From assembly GCF_900184815.1 (NCBI RefSeq), contig NZ_FXXQ01000002.1, positions 62,001 to 126,000 on the forward strand: a stretch of DNA of 64,000 bases, given 5' to 3'. Of this stretch, positions 36,893 to 44,511 are shown piece by piece. Each line of letters begins with the position of its first letter. Within the stretch, counting starts at the first letter, position 1. The notes beneath the pieces are model-generated. The model was not told where the DNA came from. It saw only the letters and a program-made list of their open reading frames with translations, and did not search any database. The position numbers and the translations under genes were made by a program. This stretch comes from Boseongicola aestuarii. Its GTDB lineage: Bacteria; Pseudomonadota; Alphaproteobacteria; Rhodobacterales; Rhodobacteraceae.

Positions 36893-38851
36893 ATGGCAAA
36901 CGACCTCCTGAACGCGGCTCAGCCCGACACCTATGATGCAACCTCAATCGAGGTTCTCGAGGGTCTGGAACCGGTCCGAAAACGCCCCGGCATGTATATC
37001 GGCGGCACCGACGAACGCGCGCTGCACCACCTCGTCGCGGAAGTCCTCGACAACTCGATGGACGAGGCCGTCGCCGGTCACGCCAACCGTATCGAAATCG
37101 AACTTCACGAGGACAGCTCAGTCACCATCCGAGACAACGGTCGCGGCATCCCCGTCGACCCACATCCGAAATTCCCGGACAAATCCGCTCTCGAAGTCAT
37201 CCTCTGCACGCTCCACGCGGGCGGCAAGTTCTCCGGCAAGGCCTACCAGACCTCCGGCGGCCTCCACGGCGTTGGCGTCTCGGTCGTCAACGCGCTCTCC
37301 GACCACGTCCGCGTCGAAGTGGCCCGCAACAAGGAACTCTTCGCCCAGGAATTCTCGCGTGGCATCCCCCAAGGCCCGATCCAGAAACTCGGCCCCACCA
37401 ACAACCGCCGCGGCACGTCGCTCACCTTCCACGCCGACGCCGACATTTTCGGCAAGCTAAAGATGAAGCCCGCCCGCCTTTTCGCCATGGCGCGCTCCAA
37501 AGCCTACCTCTTTTCGGGCGTCGAAATCCGCTGGAAATCCAGCATCGACGATGGCGAAACCCCGACCGAGGCTACCTTTCACTTCCCCGGCGGCCTCTCC
37601 GACTATCTGAACGAAACGCTAGGCAAATCCACCACCTACGCAGAAAAGCCCTTTGCAGGCCTCGTCGACTTTCAGGAAAAATTCGGCGAACCCGGCAAAG
37701 TCGAATGGGCCATCAACTGGACCCCATCGCGCGACGGCTTCATCCAATCCTACTGTAACACCGTCCCGACCCCCGAAGGCGGCACCCACGAAAGCGGCTT
37801 CTGGGCCGCCATCCTCAAAGGCATCCGCGCCTACGGCGAACTCTCCAACAACCGCAAAGCCGCCCAGATCACCCGCGACGACCTTATCACCGGCGGTTGC
37901 GCCCTTGTCTCAGTCTTCATCCGGGACCCACAGTTCGTCGGCCAAACCAAGGACCGCCTCTCAACCGAAGCCGCCCAGAAAATGGTCGAGAACGCCATCC
38001 GCGACCACTTCGACAACTGGCTGACCTCCGACACCAAATCCGCAGGCGCCATCCTCGACTTCCTCGTCCTGCGGGCCGAGGAACGCCTCCGTCGCCGTCA
38101 GGAAAAAGAAACCGCCCGCAAATCCGCCACCAAAAAACTCCGCCTGCCCGGCAAACTCACCGATTGCACCGCCAAATCCCGCGAAGGCACCGAGCTGTTC
38201 CTCGTCGAGGGCGACAGCGCAGGCGGCTCGGCCAAAGGCGCGCGCAACCGCGAAACCCAGGCCCTCCTGCCGCTAAAGGGCAAAATCCTGAACGTTCTTG
38301 GCGCTGCCTCCTCCAAATTGGGTCAAAACGCCGAAATCTCCGACTTGTGCGAAGCGCTCGGCACCAGAATGGGGACCAAATTTAACCTGGACGACCTGCG
38401 TTACGAAAAGATTATCATCATGACGGACGCCGACGTCGACGGCGCCCATATCGCCTCGCTCTTGATGACCTTCTTCTTCGTCCAGATGCGCCCGCTCATT
38501 GACGCCGGCCACCTCTACCTCGCCTGCCCGCCCCTCTACCGCCTCACTCAAGGCTCGCACCGTCTATACGTCGCCGACGACGCCGAACGCGAAGCCGCAA
38601 TGGCCAAAGGTTTAGGGGGCAAAGGAAAAATCGACGTCCAACGCTTTAAAGGCCTGGGCGAGATGGACGCCAAGGACCTCAAAGAGACCACCATGGACCC
38701 CAAAGTGCGCAAACTCATCCGCGTGACAATAGACGAGGACGACCCGGGAGAAACCGCCGATCTGGTCGAGCGTCTGATGGGCAAGAAACCGGAGATGCGG
38801 TTCCAGTATATTCAGGAGAACGCCCGGTTTGTGGAGGAGTTGGACGTTTGA
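36893..38851 (+). CDS. parE: DNA topoisomerase IV subunit B
   Basis: A 652-residue type IIA topoisomerase B subunit. The GHKL ATPase has EVLDNSMDEAVAG and the ATP-lid GLHGVGVSVVNAL. The TOPRIM domain has EGDSAGGSAKGARNR and the metal-binding DADVDGAHI. The length (about 650, without the GyrB insert) fits ParE rather than GyrB. With ParC it decatenates sister chromosomes. The start matches the family N-terminus. Confidence 0.95.
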   Translation: MANDLLNAAQPDTYDATSIEVLEGLEPVRKRPGMYIGGTDERALHHLVAEVLDNSMDEAVAGHANRIEIELHEDSSVTIRDNGRGIPVDPHPKFPDKSALEVILCTLHAGGKFSGKAYQTSGGLHGVGVSVVNALSDHVRVEVARNKELFAQEFSRGIPQGPIQKLGPTNNRRGTSLTFHADADIFGKLKMKPARLFAMARSKAYLFSGVEIRWKSSIDDGETPTEATFHFPGGLSDYLNETLGKSTTYAEKPFAGLVDFQEKFGEPGKVEWAINWTPSRDGFIQSYCNTVPTPEGGTHESGFWAAILKGIRAYGELSNNRKAAQITRDDLITGGCALVSVFIRDPQFVGQTKDRLSTEAAQKMVENAIRDHFDNWLTSDTKSAGAILDFLVLRAEERLRRRQEKETARKSATKKLRLPGKLTDCTAKSREGTELFLVEGDSAGGSAKGARNRETQALLPLKGKILNVLGAASSKLGQNAEISDLCEALGTRMGTKFNLDDLRYEKIIIMTDADVDGAHIASLLMTFFFVQMRPLIDAGHLYLACPPLYRLTQGSHRLYVADDAEREAAMAKGLGGKGKIDVQRFKGLGEMDAKDLKETTMDPKVRKLIRVTIDEDDPGETADLVERLMGKKPEMRFQYIQENARFVEELDV

Positions 38852-38956
38852 CTATGAGCTATCGAGTTTCTGCTGTTCTTTAGAAACAGAAGAACCGAGC
38901 AAAATTCGGGAAGGAACCGTGAGATTTCATTAGCCACAGCCTCGGATCACCTTGAT

Positions 38957-39646
38957 TTGGAAAAAACTCGTAGGTCGTTGTGGATGTCCTCCGCATATAC
39001 GCTGCTGGTTGCGAACGCGAGCTTTCTATCAGACGAGCTATCTGTCCTAGGCTTAAGGATTTCTGTATCACAGCATGATCTTATCGCCGCTGGCAGGTTC
39101 GTGATAGTGATGCTCCTACTAATATTCCTAGCGCACGCCTCCATTCTCCTACTGAAAAGGTACGAAACTCAAGCCGGCAGAGCATATAAGACTTGGGAAG
39201 AAAGCTCCTTAAAAGAAATAGCCAAAATCGAAGAGCATATGGAAAATCGATATGGAGGTGATCCCAACGAAGATTGGCGTGACGCGGCTGATCCTTGGGA
39301 TGTTCACCATTATGAAGAGGACCAGAAGAAGCTTGCGCGACTGCACCGCATTACCATTTGTAACGCAATGTTAGGATCTGGCGTTGATTTCTCAATCCGC
39401 TATGCTCTTACGATTTTAGTGTCGCTTATCGCCTTGTTTAGGCCGGAAGTCGCAGGCGCCGCGCTGAAGCTGTTCGCTTTACGACTTGGTCCGGAAAGCA
39501 ACACTAATTTGAGGGAACGAATTTGTCGCCCTAACTTTTGGGGTAACCAATCAACTCTCGGACGCGAAGAAAACTTGAGGTTCCACACACGATGGGAACT
39601 CACAAATAGATTTCGATTTGCCACTACCTTAAACGATGAAATCTAA
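38957..39646 (+). CDS. Orphan two-helix membrane protein, unknown family
   Basis: About 229 residues with two hydrophobic segments (VIVMLLLIFLAHASILLL near residue 50, and YALTILVSLIALF near 150). They are separated by a charged, probably cytoplasmic loop rich in Glu, Asp and Trp. I do not recognise it. Base composition and codon use are clearly AT-richer than in parE, suggesting recent transfer. The start is unclear: the frame is open from just after the parE stop but has no ATG until 38984; 38957 is a TTG. ATT at 38924 has GGAAGGA upstream and is another possibility. Confidence 0.5.
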   Translation: MEKTRRSLWMSSAYTLLVANASFLSDELSVLGLRISVSQHDLIAAGRFVIVMLLLIFLAHASILLLKRYETQAGRAYKTWEESSLKEIAKIEEHMENRYGGDPNEDWRDAADPWDVHHYEEDQKKLARLHRITICNAMLGSGVDFSIRYALTILVSLIALFRPEVAGAALKLFALRLGPESNTNLRERICRPNFWGNQSTLGREENLRFHTRWELTNRFRFATTLNDEI

Positions 39647-39689
39647 CCCCGGACGCCCTGCCTTTGGATCGTACCCGACCCGCGCACTC

Positions 39690-39711
39690 GGCCACGGCCA
39701 CGGCCACGGCC
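39690..39711. repeat. Short tandem (GGCCAC) repeat
   Basis: About three and a half units of a 6-bp GGCCAC repeat, followed by a C-rich tract, in the region between the orphan membrane gene and the first 119-nt element. Confidence 0.7.
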
Positions 39712-39748
39712 CCCACCACCCCCCCACCACTTGCACCACTCCCCCCAA

Positions 39749-39867
39749 GCAGGCCAACCCGCCTGCTGCCAAAGGGATCATCGCCCTGAACCCCTCTCAG
39801 GCAGCCCTGATTTTCTGACAGCAAAGACCCGCCCGGCATCCCGCCGATGCGGTAACGCTCAGGAGAC
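39749..39867 (+). repeat. 119-nt structured element, copy 1 (orphan)
   Basis: Matches copy 2 at 41143-41261 over its whole 119 nt with no gaps; in the last 104 nt I count about 13 differences. It starts with a 6-bp hairpin GCAGGC-loop-GCCTGC, then AGGG/CCCT, CAGG/CCTG and CCGC-CGAT-GCGG hairpins, and ends in AGGAGAC. Unlike copy 2, no start codon follows; it runs into the 3' end of a minus-strand gene. It may be a small RNA or a vestigial leader. Confidence 0.65.
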
Positions 39868-39872
39868 ACCCC

Positions 39873-40343
39873 TCACTCCGGCCAGGTCACCGTCCCCGTC
39901 GTCGTGATCTTCACAATCCCCGACCGCGCCGTCTCCTCGTTCAGGAAATACCCCCGCCCCGTGATCCCCTCGTGCGCGCCCGTCCCACCGATAAAGCTCC
40001 ACGTCCCATAGCCCTTCCCAAGCGTCACATGGTCGATCCGCCACGCCTGTAGCACCCGGTCGCCGTTCACATCCGTCAGAGTGCAGTTCCCGCCGCCCGA
40101 CGTGATGCCTCGCACAATTACGAAACTGCCAAAACAATGCATCGCCGCGAGCTTCAGCCGGTCGTCCTCGCCTTGTTCAAATTCGTCGTATTTCGTCTCG
40201 GTCTTATAGGCGATCAGGTTATTTGAAAGCGGATCGAAAAAGTTGCTGGCCATCCCGTAACTCACCCGTTCGGTCTGCACGGTTTCGGCAAACACGGGCG
40301 AGGACACGGCAAGCAGCACGGCCGTCAGGCGGACGTCAATCAT
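39873..40343 (-). CDS. Secreted protein of unknown function, allene-oxide-cyclase-like barrel
   Basis: A 156-residue protein with a signal peptide (MIDVRLTAVLLAVSSPVFA). The ATG at 40343 has GGAG upstream; the longer frame lacks a signal. The motif SFIGGTGAHEGITGRG is like the GTGxxxGITG repeat in allene-oxide-cyclase/dirigent-type barrels, and GGGNCTLTDVNGDRV precedes it. The fold is a guess from this motif; the function is unknown. Its stop lies six bases from copy 1 of the 119-nt element. Confidence 0.65.
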   Translation of the reverse strand: MIDVRLTAVLLAVSSPVFAETVQTERVSYGMASNFFDPLSNNLIAYKTETKYDEFEQGEDDRLKLAAMHCFGSFVIVRGITSGGGNCTLTDVNGDRVLQAWRIDHVTLGKGYGTWSFIGGTGAHEGITGRGYFLNEETARSGIVKITTTGTVTWPE

Positions 40344-40519
40344 GGGGAAATCTCCAATTGGGAAAGGCGGGATCGCCCTGAGAAGCCTGCGGCAGCCCCG
40401 CCCCAAAAGCAAGCGCGACTCCCAAACCGCACAGCTCCTGTGCACCTCAGCCCCTTAACACCACCACACCCCCTCCCCACCTAAGCGTCTTCCACAAACG
40501 CTCACAAAAGGAGGACCCC

Positions 40520-41086
40520 ATGACCACCACCACCGCCATCCGCACCGCCCCGCTTCCCGAGGACATGCGCGTTCTTCTGGCCGACTACCCCCGTGACGAC
40601 TGGTCCGAGCACCCGAACTTCAAACGCGCCACGGAACAGTGGCTCGGCGCGCATGCCATGTTCCGCCGCCTCTCCGCCCTCGTGCGCAGCGACGTTGAGA
40701 CCTACCTCGACAAGAACCACGACGCGGCCGGCTATGCCGCGCGGCTCGGCCACTTCGGCAACCTCCTCGTCGCCAACCTGCACGGCCACCACCACTGGGA
40801 GGACCGCAGCTATTTCCCCGAACTCGCCGCCGCGGACCCACGCTTCGAGGCGGGACTAGAGGTGCTGGAACAAGACCACGCGGCGCTTGACGGTATCCTC
40901 GATACCTTCACCCGTCAGGCCAACCGCATGATCAAACTGGTGCAACTGGACGAGGCCGCCGCCCGCGAAGAGGCCGCCATGGTCCACCAAGGTGCTGCGC
41001 AAATCGAGACGCTCCTCACCCGCCATCTGGGCGACGAAGAAGACCTCGCCGTGCCGATCATCCTGCACCACAAACTCAGGGGCTAA
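40520..41086 (+). CDS. Hemerythrin-domain protein
   Basis: A 188-residue helical protein. The di-iron ligand pattern is visible: a His in the first helix (GAHAMF), HGHHHWEDRSYFP in the second, EQDHAALDG in the third, and HLGDEEDLAVPIILHH in the fourth. A strong AGGAGG precedes the ATG. Bacterial hemerythrins bind oxygen or nitric oxide, or sense them; it is cytoplasmic. It lies between the two copies of the 119-nt repeat and near a cytochrome pair with an FNR-type box. Confidence 0.88.
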   Translation: MTTTTAIRTAPLPEDMRVLLADYPRDDWSEHPNFKRATEQWLGAHAMFRRLSALVRSDVETYLDKNHDAAGYAARLGHFGNLLVANLHGHHHWEDRSYFPELAAADPRFEAGLEVLEQDHAALDGILDTFTRQANRMIKLVQLDEAAAREEAAMVHQGAAQIETLLTRHLGDEEDLAVPIILHHKLRG

Positions 41087-41142
41087 AGATTGAAGGTCGC
41101 GCCACTTGCGCAGCCTCCAACACAAGCTTAGATCTCGACGTG

Positions 41143-41261
41143 GCAGGGCCAAAACCCTGCTGCCCAAGGGATCATCGCCCTGAAACCAATCCAGGCAACC
41201 CTGATCTTCTGAAAGCCAAGACCCGCCCGGCATCCCGCCGAAGCGGCCACGCTCAGGAGAC
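41143..41261 (+). ncRNA. 119-nt structured leader-like element, copy 2
   Basis: Second copy of the element at 39749. The first hairpin is GCAGGG-loop-CCCTGC; relative to copy 1 the last pair has changed from C-G to G-C, a compensatory change. The CCGC-CGAA-GCGG hairpin keeps its stem. The element ends in AGGAGAC, which is the ribosome-binding site of the small basic protein at 41269. It therefore looks like a structured 5' leader. Confidence 0.55.
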
Positions 41262-41268
41262 TTCCAAA

Positions 41269-41400
41269 ATGTCCAAAGAAAAGAACCGCGGCAATAAAGA
41301 GATCAAGAAACCGAAGAAGGAAAAGGTTAAAGTCCTTGCGACCGCCAATTCCAACGCCGGTAAATCCGACACCAAGATTGCGGGTAAAAAAGTCAAATAA
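41269..41400 (+). CDS. Small lysine-rich basic protein (43 aa)
   Basis: A 43-residue protein, MSKEKNRGNKEIKKPKKEKV at its start, about one third Lys. AGGAG lies nine bases upstream, within the 119-nt element. Very similar short proteins (SRGNKEAKKPKK type) are widespread in Proteobacteria and are annotated as hypothetical; I take this as real on that basis. No membrane or signal segment. It might bind nucleic acid (inference from charge only). Confidence 0.7.
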   Translation: MSKEKNRGNKEIKKPKKEKVKVLATANSNAGKSDTKIAGKKVK

Positions 41401-41445
41401 TCTGCCCGGCACGGGCGCGGGAAGGTAGCAATTGCCGCCCGCGCC

Positions 41446-41844
41446 TCACTCCTGAATGCTCTCCAGCCATGCGGTCAGGTCAGCAATCGGCTGCGCCGTT
41501 ATGATCGGCTGGCCCGTCTCGGCCTTGATCGACGCATCCTCAAACGAGAACAATTCACCAAACAGCGGCATCTCGCCCCCGTGCGCCAGCATCGGATCGC
41601 GCCCGTCGATCTGTCCCACAACCCGCGCAATCGGAAACACGCCTCCATTGCCCGCCGAAAGCTGCGTCAGGTCAGGGGCCTCGACCGTCAGTATCTCCTG
41701 CAACGGCCCGTCGCCCTTTGCGTTCTCCCCGTGACACGCCCCGCAATACCGAGCGAAATACCACTCGCCAGCGTTCGGGTCGGGGTCCATAGCCCACGCC
41801 GCACTTCCAAGACAACAGGCTGCCATGACACCAAACGTTTTCAT
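41446..41844 (-). CDS. Periplasmic c-type cytochrome (second of tandem pair)
   Basis: A 132-residue protein with a signal peptide (MKTFGVMAACCLGSAAWA), one haem c site CGACH and a later Met in GGEMPLFG as likely distal ligand. It is a paralogue of the upstream cytochrome: both share a CxxCHG-x3-KGDGP/RGNGP motif, a NGGVFP-ARVV segment and a WLE ending. The start overlaps the upstream stop (ATGA). It probably acts in periplasmic electron transfer under low oxygen, given the FNR-type box upstream of the operon. Confidence 0.88.
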   Translation of the reverse strand: MKTFGVMAACCLGSAAWAMDPDPNAGEWYFARYCGACHGENAKGDGPLQEILTVEAPDLTQLSAGNGGVFPIARVVGQIDGRDPMLAHGGEMPLFGELFSFEDASIKAETGQPIITAQPIADLTAWLESIQE

Positions 41845-42230
41845 CGCTGCACCTCCTCAAGCCACGCCGCGACATCTACAATCGCTTCCGAAGCGACAAC
41901 CTCGGACCCGTCCGGCGCGACGATCACGGACGACGGCCCGTCAAGGATCACGCCCCACCAGGGCATCGGATTGCCGTGCGGCAGAACAAGTCTGCTGCCA
42001 TCCACGCGCTGCACCACACGGGCCGTCGGAAACACTCCCCCGTTGGTCGCCGCCAAAACGGTCAGATCCGACGGGGCCACCGACAAGACATCCGCCATGG
42101 GTCCATTTCCACGCGCGCTTGTTCCGTGGCAGGTCGCACAATGCGTGACGAACACGTCCCGCCCACGGCCAGCGTCCTGCGCGGACGCGGTGCCGGCCAG
42201 CACCATCACCATCAAAGTAAGAACTCTCAT
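41841..42230 (-). CDS. Periplasmic c-type cytochrome (first of tandem pair)
   Basis: A 129-residue protein with a signal peptide (MRVLTLMVMVLAGTASA), haem c site CATCH and a Met-containing segment (GNPMPWWGV) as probable sixth ligand. AGGAGG seven bases upstream fixes the ATG at 42230. It is followed by its paralogue in an overlapping arrangement. An FNR/Dnr-type box lies about 50 bp upstream. The partner oxidase or reductase is not in the window. Confidence 0.88.
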   Translation of the reverse strand: MRVLTLMVMVLAGTASAQDAGRGRDVFVTHCATCHGTSARGNGPMADVLSVAPSDLTVLAATNGGVFPTARVVQRVDGSRLVLPHGNPMPWWGVILDGPSSVIVAPDGSEVVASEAIVDVAAWLEEVQR

Positions 42231-42278
42231 AGGCAATCCTCCTGCCCACAAGTCTAGGCAGACCGACCCGACCCCGCT

Positions 42279-42292
42279 TTGATGCAACTCAA
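42279..42292. promoter_or_regulatory. FNR/Dnr-type box upstream of the cytochrome pair
   Basis: TTGATGCAACTCAA: TTGAT-N4-CTCAA, nine of ten matches to the TTGAT-N4-ATCAA consensus. It is centred about 55 bp before the first cytochrome ATG. It suggests activation under low oxygen or by nitric oxide. Confidence 0.65.
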
Positions 42293-42423
42293 ATGATATG
42301 AACGAAATCAGAACGCACCTAGCGGTCGCACTGACACGGCACCTAAGCCGCTTTCAGCCACTCTGAACGCCGCCTTTTTTAGCAACGAAGAGCCCCGCCC
42401 CGCCGTGAGGTCGCTCCAGTCGC

Positions 42424-43104
42424 TCAGTCCGAAACCAGAACCCCGGCCTCAAGCCGCAAGGTCCGGTCCATCCGCGCCGCCAAAGCCGGATTATGCGTGG
42501 CAATCAAAGCACTTAAACCTGTCTCACGCACCAGCTCCATCAGCGCGGAAAACACCGTATCCGACGTCCCCGGATCAAGGTTTCCCGTTGGCTCATCGGC
42601 CAGCAGAACCCGCGGCTTGTTCGCCAAAGCACGGCAAAACGCCACCCGCTGCTGCTCGCCCCCCGACAGGGCCGCAGGCCGGTTGTTCGCCCGCCCGGCC
42701 ACGCCGACGCGCTCCATCAAAGCCATCGCATGCGCACGCGCCTCCGCCCCCGGAACTGCATTCGCCAACTGAGGCAAAATAACATTCTCGACGGCGGAAA
42801 ATTCCGGCAGCAAATGATGAAACTGGTAAATGAACCCCACCTCTTCGCGCCGCGCGGCCGTGCGCCGTGCATCCGACAAACCGGTATAATCCACACCGCC
42901 AATGCGGACGCTTCCCGCGTCCGATGAATCGAGCAATCCGGCAATATGCAGCAACGTCGATTTGCCCGCTCCGGACGGCGCAACCAAAGCCACGACCTCG
43001 CCCGCGGCCAGTTCGAACGACGCGCCCGACAGCACCGTCAAAGCATTCGCGCGCCCCGGATTATAAGTCTTTTCAATACCTTCAAGTGCCAGAGCCTCAC
43101 TCAT
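42424..43104 (-). CDS. lolD: Lipoprotein-releasing system ATP-binding protein LolD
   Basis: A 226-residue ABC ATPase of the MacB/LolD group: Walker [10 protein letters not shown], signature [15 protein letters not shown], Walker [13 protein letters not shown]. It powers extraction of outer-membrane lipoproteins by the LolC/E-type permease encoded just upstream, which it overlaps by eight bases. Confidence 0.92.
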   Translation of the reverse strand: MSEALALEGIEKTYNPGRANALTVLSGASFELAAGEVVALVAPSGAGKSTLLHIAGLLDSSDAGSVRIGGVDYTGLSDARRTAARREEVGFIYQFHHLLPEFSAVENVILPQLANAVPGAEARAHAMALMERVGVAGRANNRPAALSGGEQQRVAFCRALANKPRVLLADEPTGNLDPGTSDTVFSALMELVRETGLSALIATHNPALAARMDRTLRLEAGVLVSD

Positions 43105-44380
43105 ACCGAAGCGCCTCCACCGGGTTCATCCGCGCCGCCCGCCGCGCCGGAATAAGCGTGATCCCCCATGACAGGAACAGCGACAAACCAACGGCTGACA
43201 GCACATCTCCAAACTCCAGTTTCGCTGGCAGCCGGTAAATCCCTCGCACCGCACCGTCCCAGACACCACCTCCGGCTGCCCCGTTAACAAATGCAAGGAT
43301 GGCGTCGAAGTAGACCGCAAACAGACAGCCGATCACGACGCCCAAAATCGTTCCGATCGTGCCGACCAAAGCCCCCGTCAAAAAGAACACCCGCAAAATC
43401 GCGCCCTCGGTCAGCCCCATGGTCCGTAAAATCCCGATATCGCGGCCCTTGTTTTTCACCAACATGACCAGACCACTGATAATGTTCATGGAAGCGATCA
43501 GAACCAGCACCGACATCAGGACGAACATCACAGTGTCCTCAACCTCCAAAGCACGCAAAAAGCCCCCGGCCGAATCCTTCCACGTCCACAAGAGCGCACG
43601 CTCGCCACCCGCCTCGCGCAACGGTGCCGCCAGCGTCTCGACCCGCTCGGGGTCAACCACGCTCACTTCCAGTTCATCCGCCACACCTTCGCGGTTGAAA
43701 TAGACCTGGGCTTCGGAAAACGGCATGAACACACGCGTGCGGTCAATGTCGTAACGTCCTGAATTGAATATGTAAGCGACCTCATATTCCCCAATGCGGG
43801 GACTTGTTCCAAACGCCGTCCGCACCCCGTTGGGCGAAATAAACCGCACGACATCGCCGATCGTCACACCCAACGACCGCGCCGCCTCACGCCCAAGCGC
43901 GATACCACCCGGAAATGCGCTCAAATCGCCCACACCGGTCTCGGGATCGGCTATGCGCGGAATGTCCGCCAGATCCTCAGGCGCGATTCCAAAGACCTCC
44001 AGCCCCGTGTTCTGATCGCGAAAAACGGCCATGACCTGACCCTTCACCAAAGGCGCCACCCGCGTGACACCCTCGACTGCGGCCAGTCGGTCGGCCACCT
44101 CAACATAGTCCGCAATAACGCGGCTCACCTGCCCGCTCTCCGAGCGAACCCCCTGATTATAAACAGTTACATGCGCATTGGCCCCAAGGATGGTCGAGAC
44201 GAACTCATCGCGAAATCCGGCGCGAACCGCCAGCGTGATGATCAAGGCCGCCACCGCCAGCATGATCCCGATCAGCGAAATCCAGGTCATCACACTGACC
44301 CCGCCTTCGGCGCGTTTGGCGCGCAAATAGCGCCATGCGATCAGGAATTCGTATCGTGAAAAAGGCGCGGGCGTGGCCAT
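43097..44380 (-). CDS. lolC: Lipoprotein-releasing system permease LolC/LolE family
   Basis: A 427-residue inner-membrane protein with an N-terminal helix ([20 protein letters not shown]), a large periplasmic domain, and three C-terminal helices. The start at 44380 gives the family N-terminus ([10 protein letters not shown]-like, here [18 protein letters not shown]). Alphaproteobacteria often have one such permease acting as a homodimer, so LolC versus LolE (or LolF) is not decided. The 8-bp overlap with lolD supports a complex. Confidence 0.9.
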   Translation of the reverse strand: MATPAPFSRYEFLIAWRYLRAKRAEGGVSVMTWISLIGIMLAVAALIITLAVRAGFRDEFVSTILGANAHVTVYNQGVRSESGQVSRVIADYVEVADRLAAVEGVTRVAPLVKGQVMAVFRDQNTGLEVFGIAPEDLADIPRIADPETGVGDLSAFPGGIALGREAARSLGVTIGDVVRFISPNGVRTAFGTSPRIGEYEVAYIFNSGRYDIDRTRVFMPFSEAQVYFNREGVADELEVSVVDPERVETLAAPLREAGGERALLWTWKDSAGGFLRALEVEDTVMFVLMSVLVLIASMNIISGLVMLVKNKGRDIGILRTMGLTEGAILRVFFLTGALVGTIGTILGVVIGCLFAVYFDAILAFVNGAAGGGVWDGAVRGIYRLPAKLEFGDVLSAVGLSLFLSWGITLIPARRAARMNPVEALRYE

Positions 44381-44456
44381 GACTGCTCCGATGTTTTGCC
44401 CTGTCATGCAAGGCACGGAGCGCGCGGTCAACTCACTTCCAATTCATGCCCATCTT

Positions 44457-44511
44457 CTTGGCAAAAATATCCCGGGGGAGTCGCCAAAGGCGACGGGGGC
44501 AGCGCCCCCTA
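44457..44511 (-). repeat. Dispersed intergenic element (GGGATATTT type)
   Basis: On the minus strand, directly after the MttB-homologue stop: GGGGGCGCTGCCCCC hairpin, GTCGCCTTTGGCGAC hairpin, then CCCGGGATATTTTTGCC and AAGAAGATGG. It is the most complete copy in the window. Confidence 0.65.
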
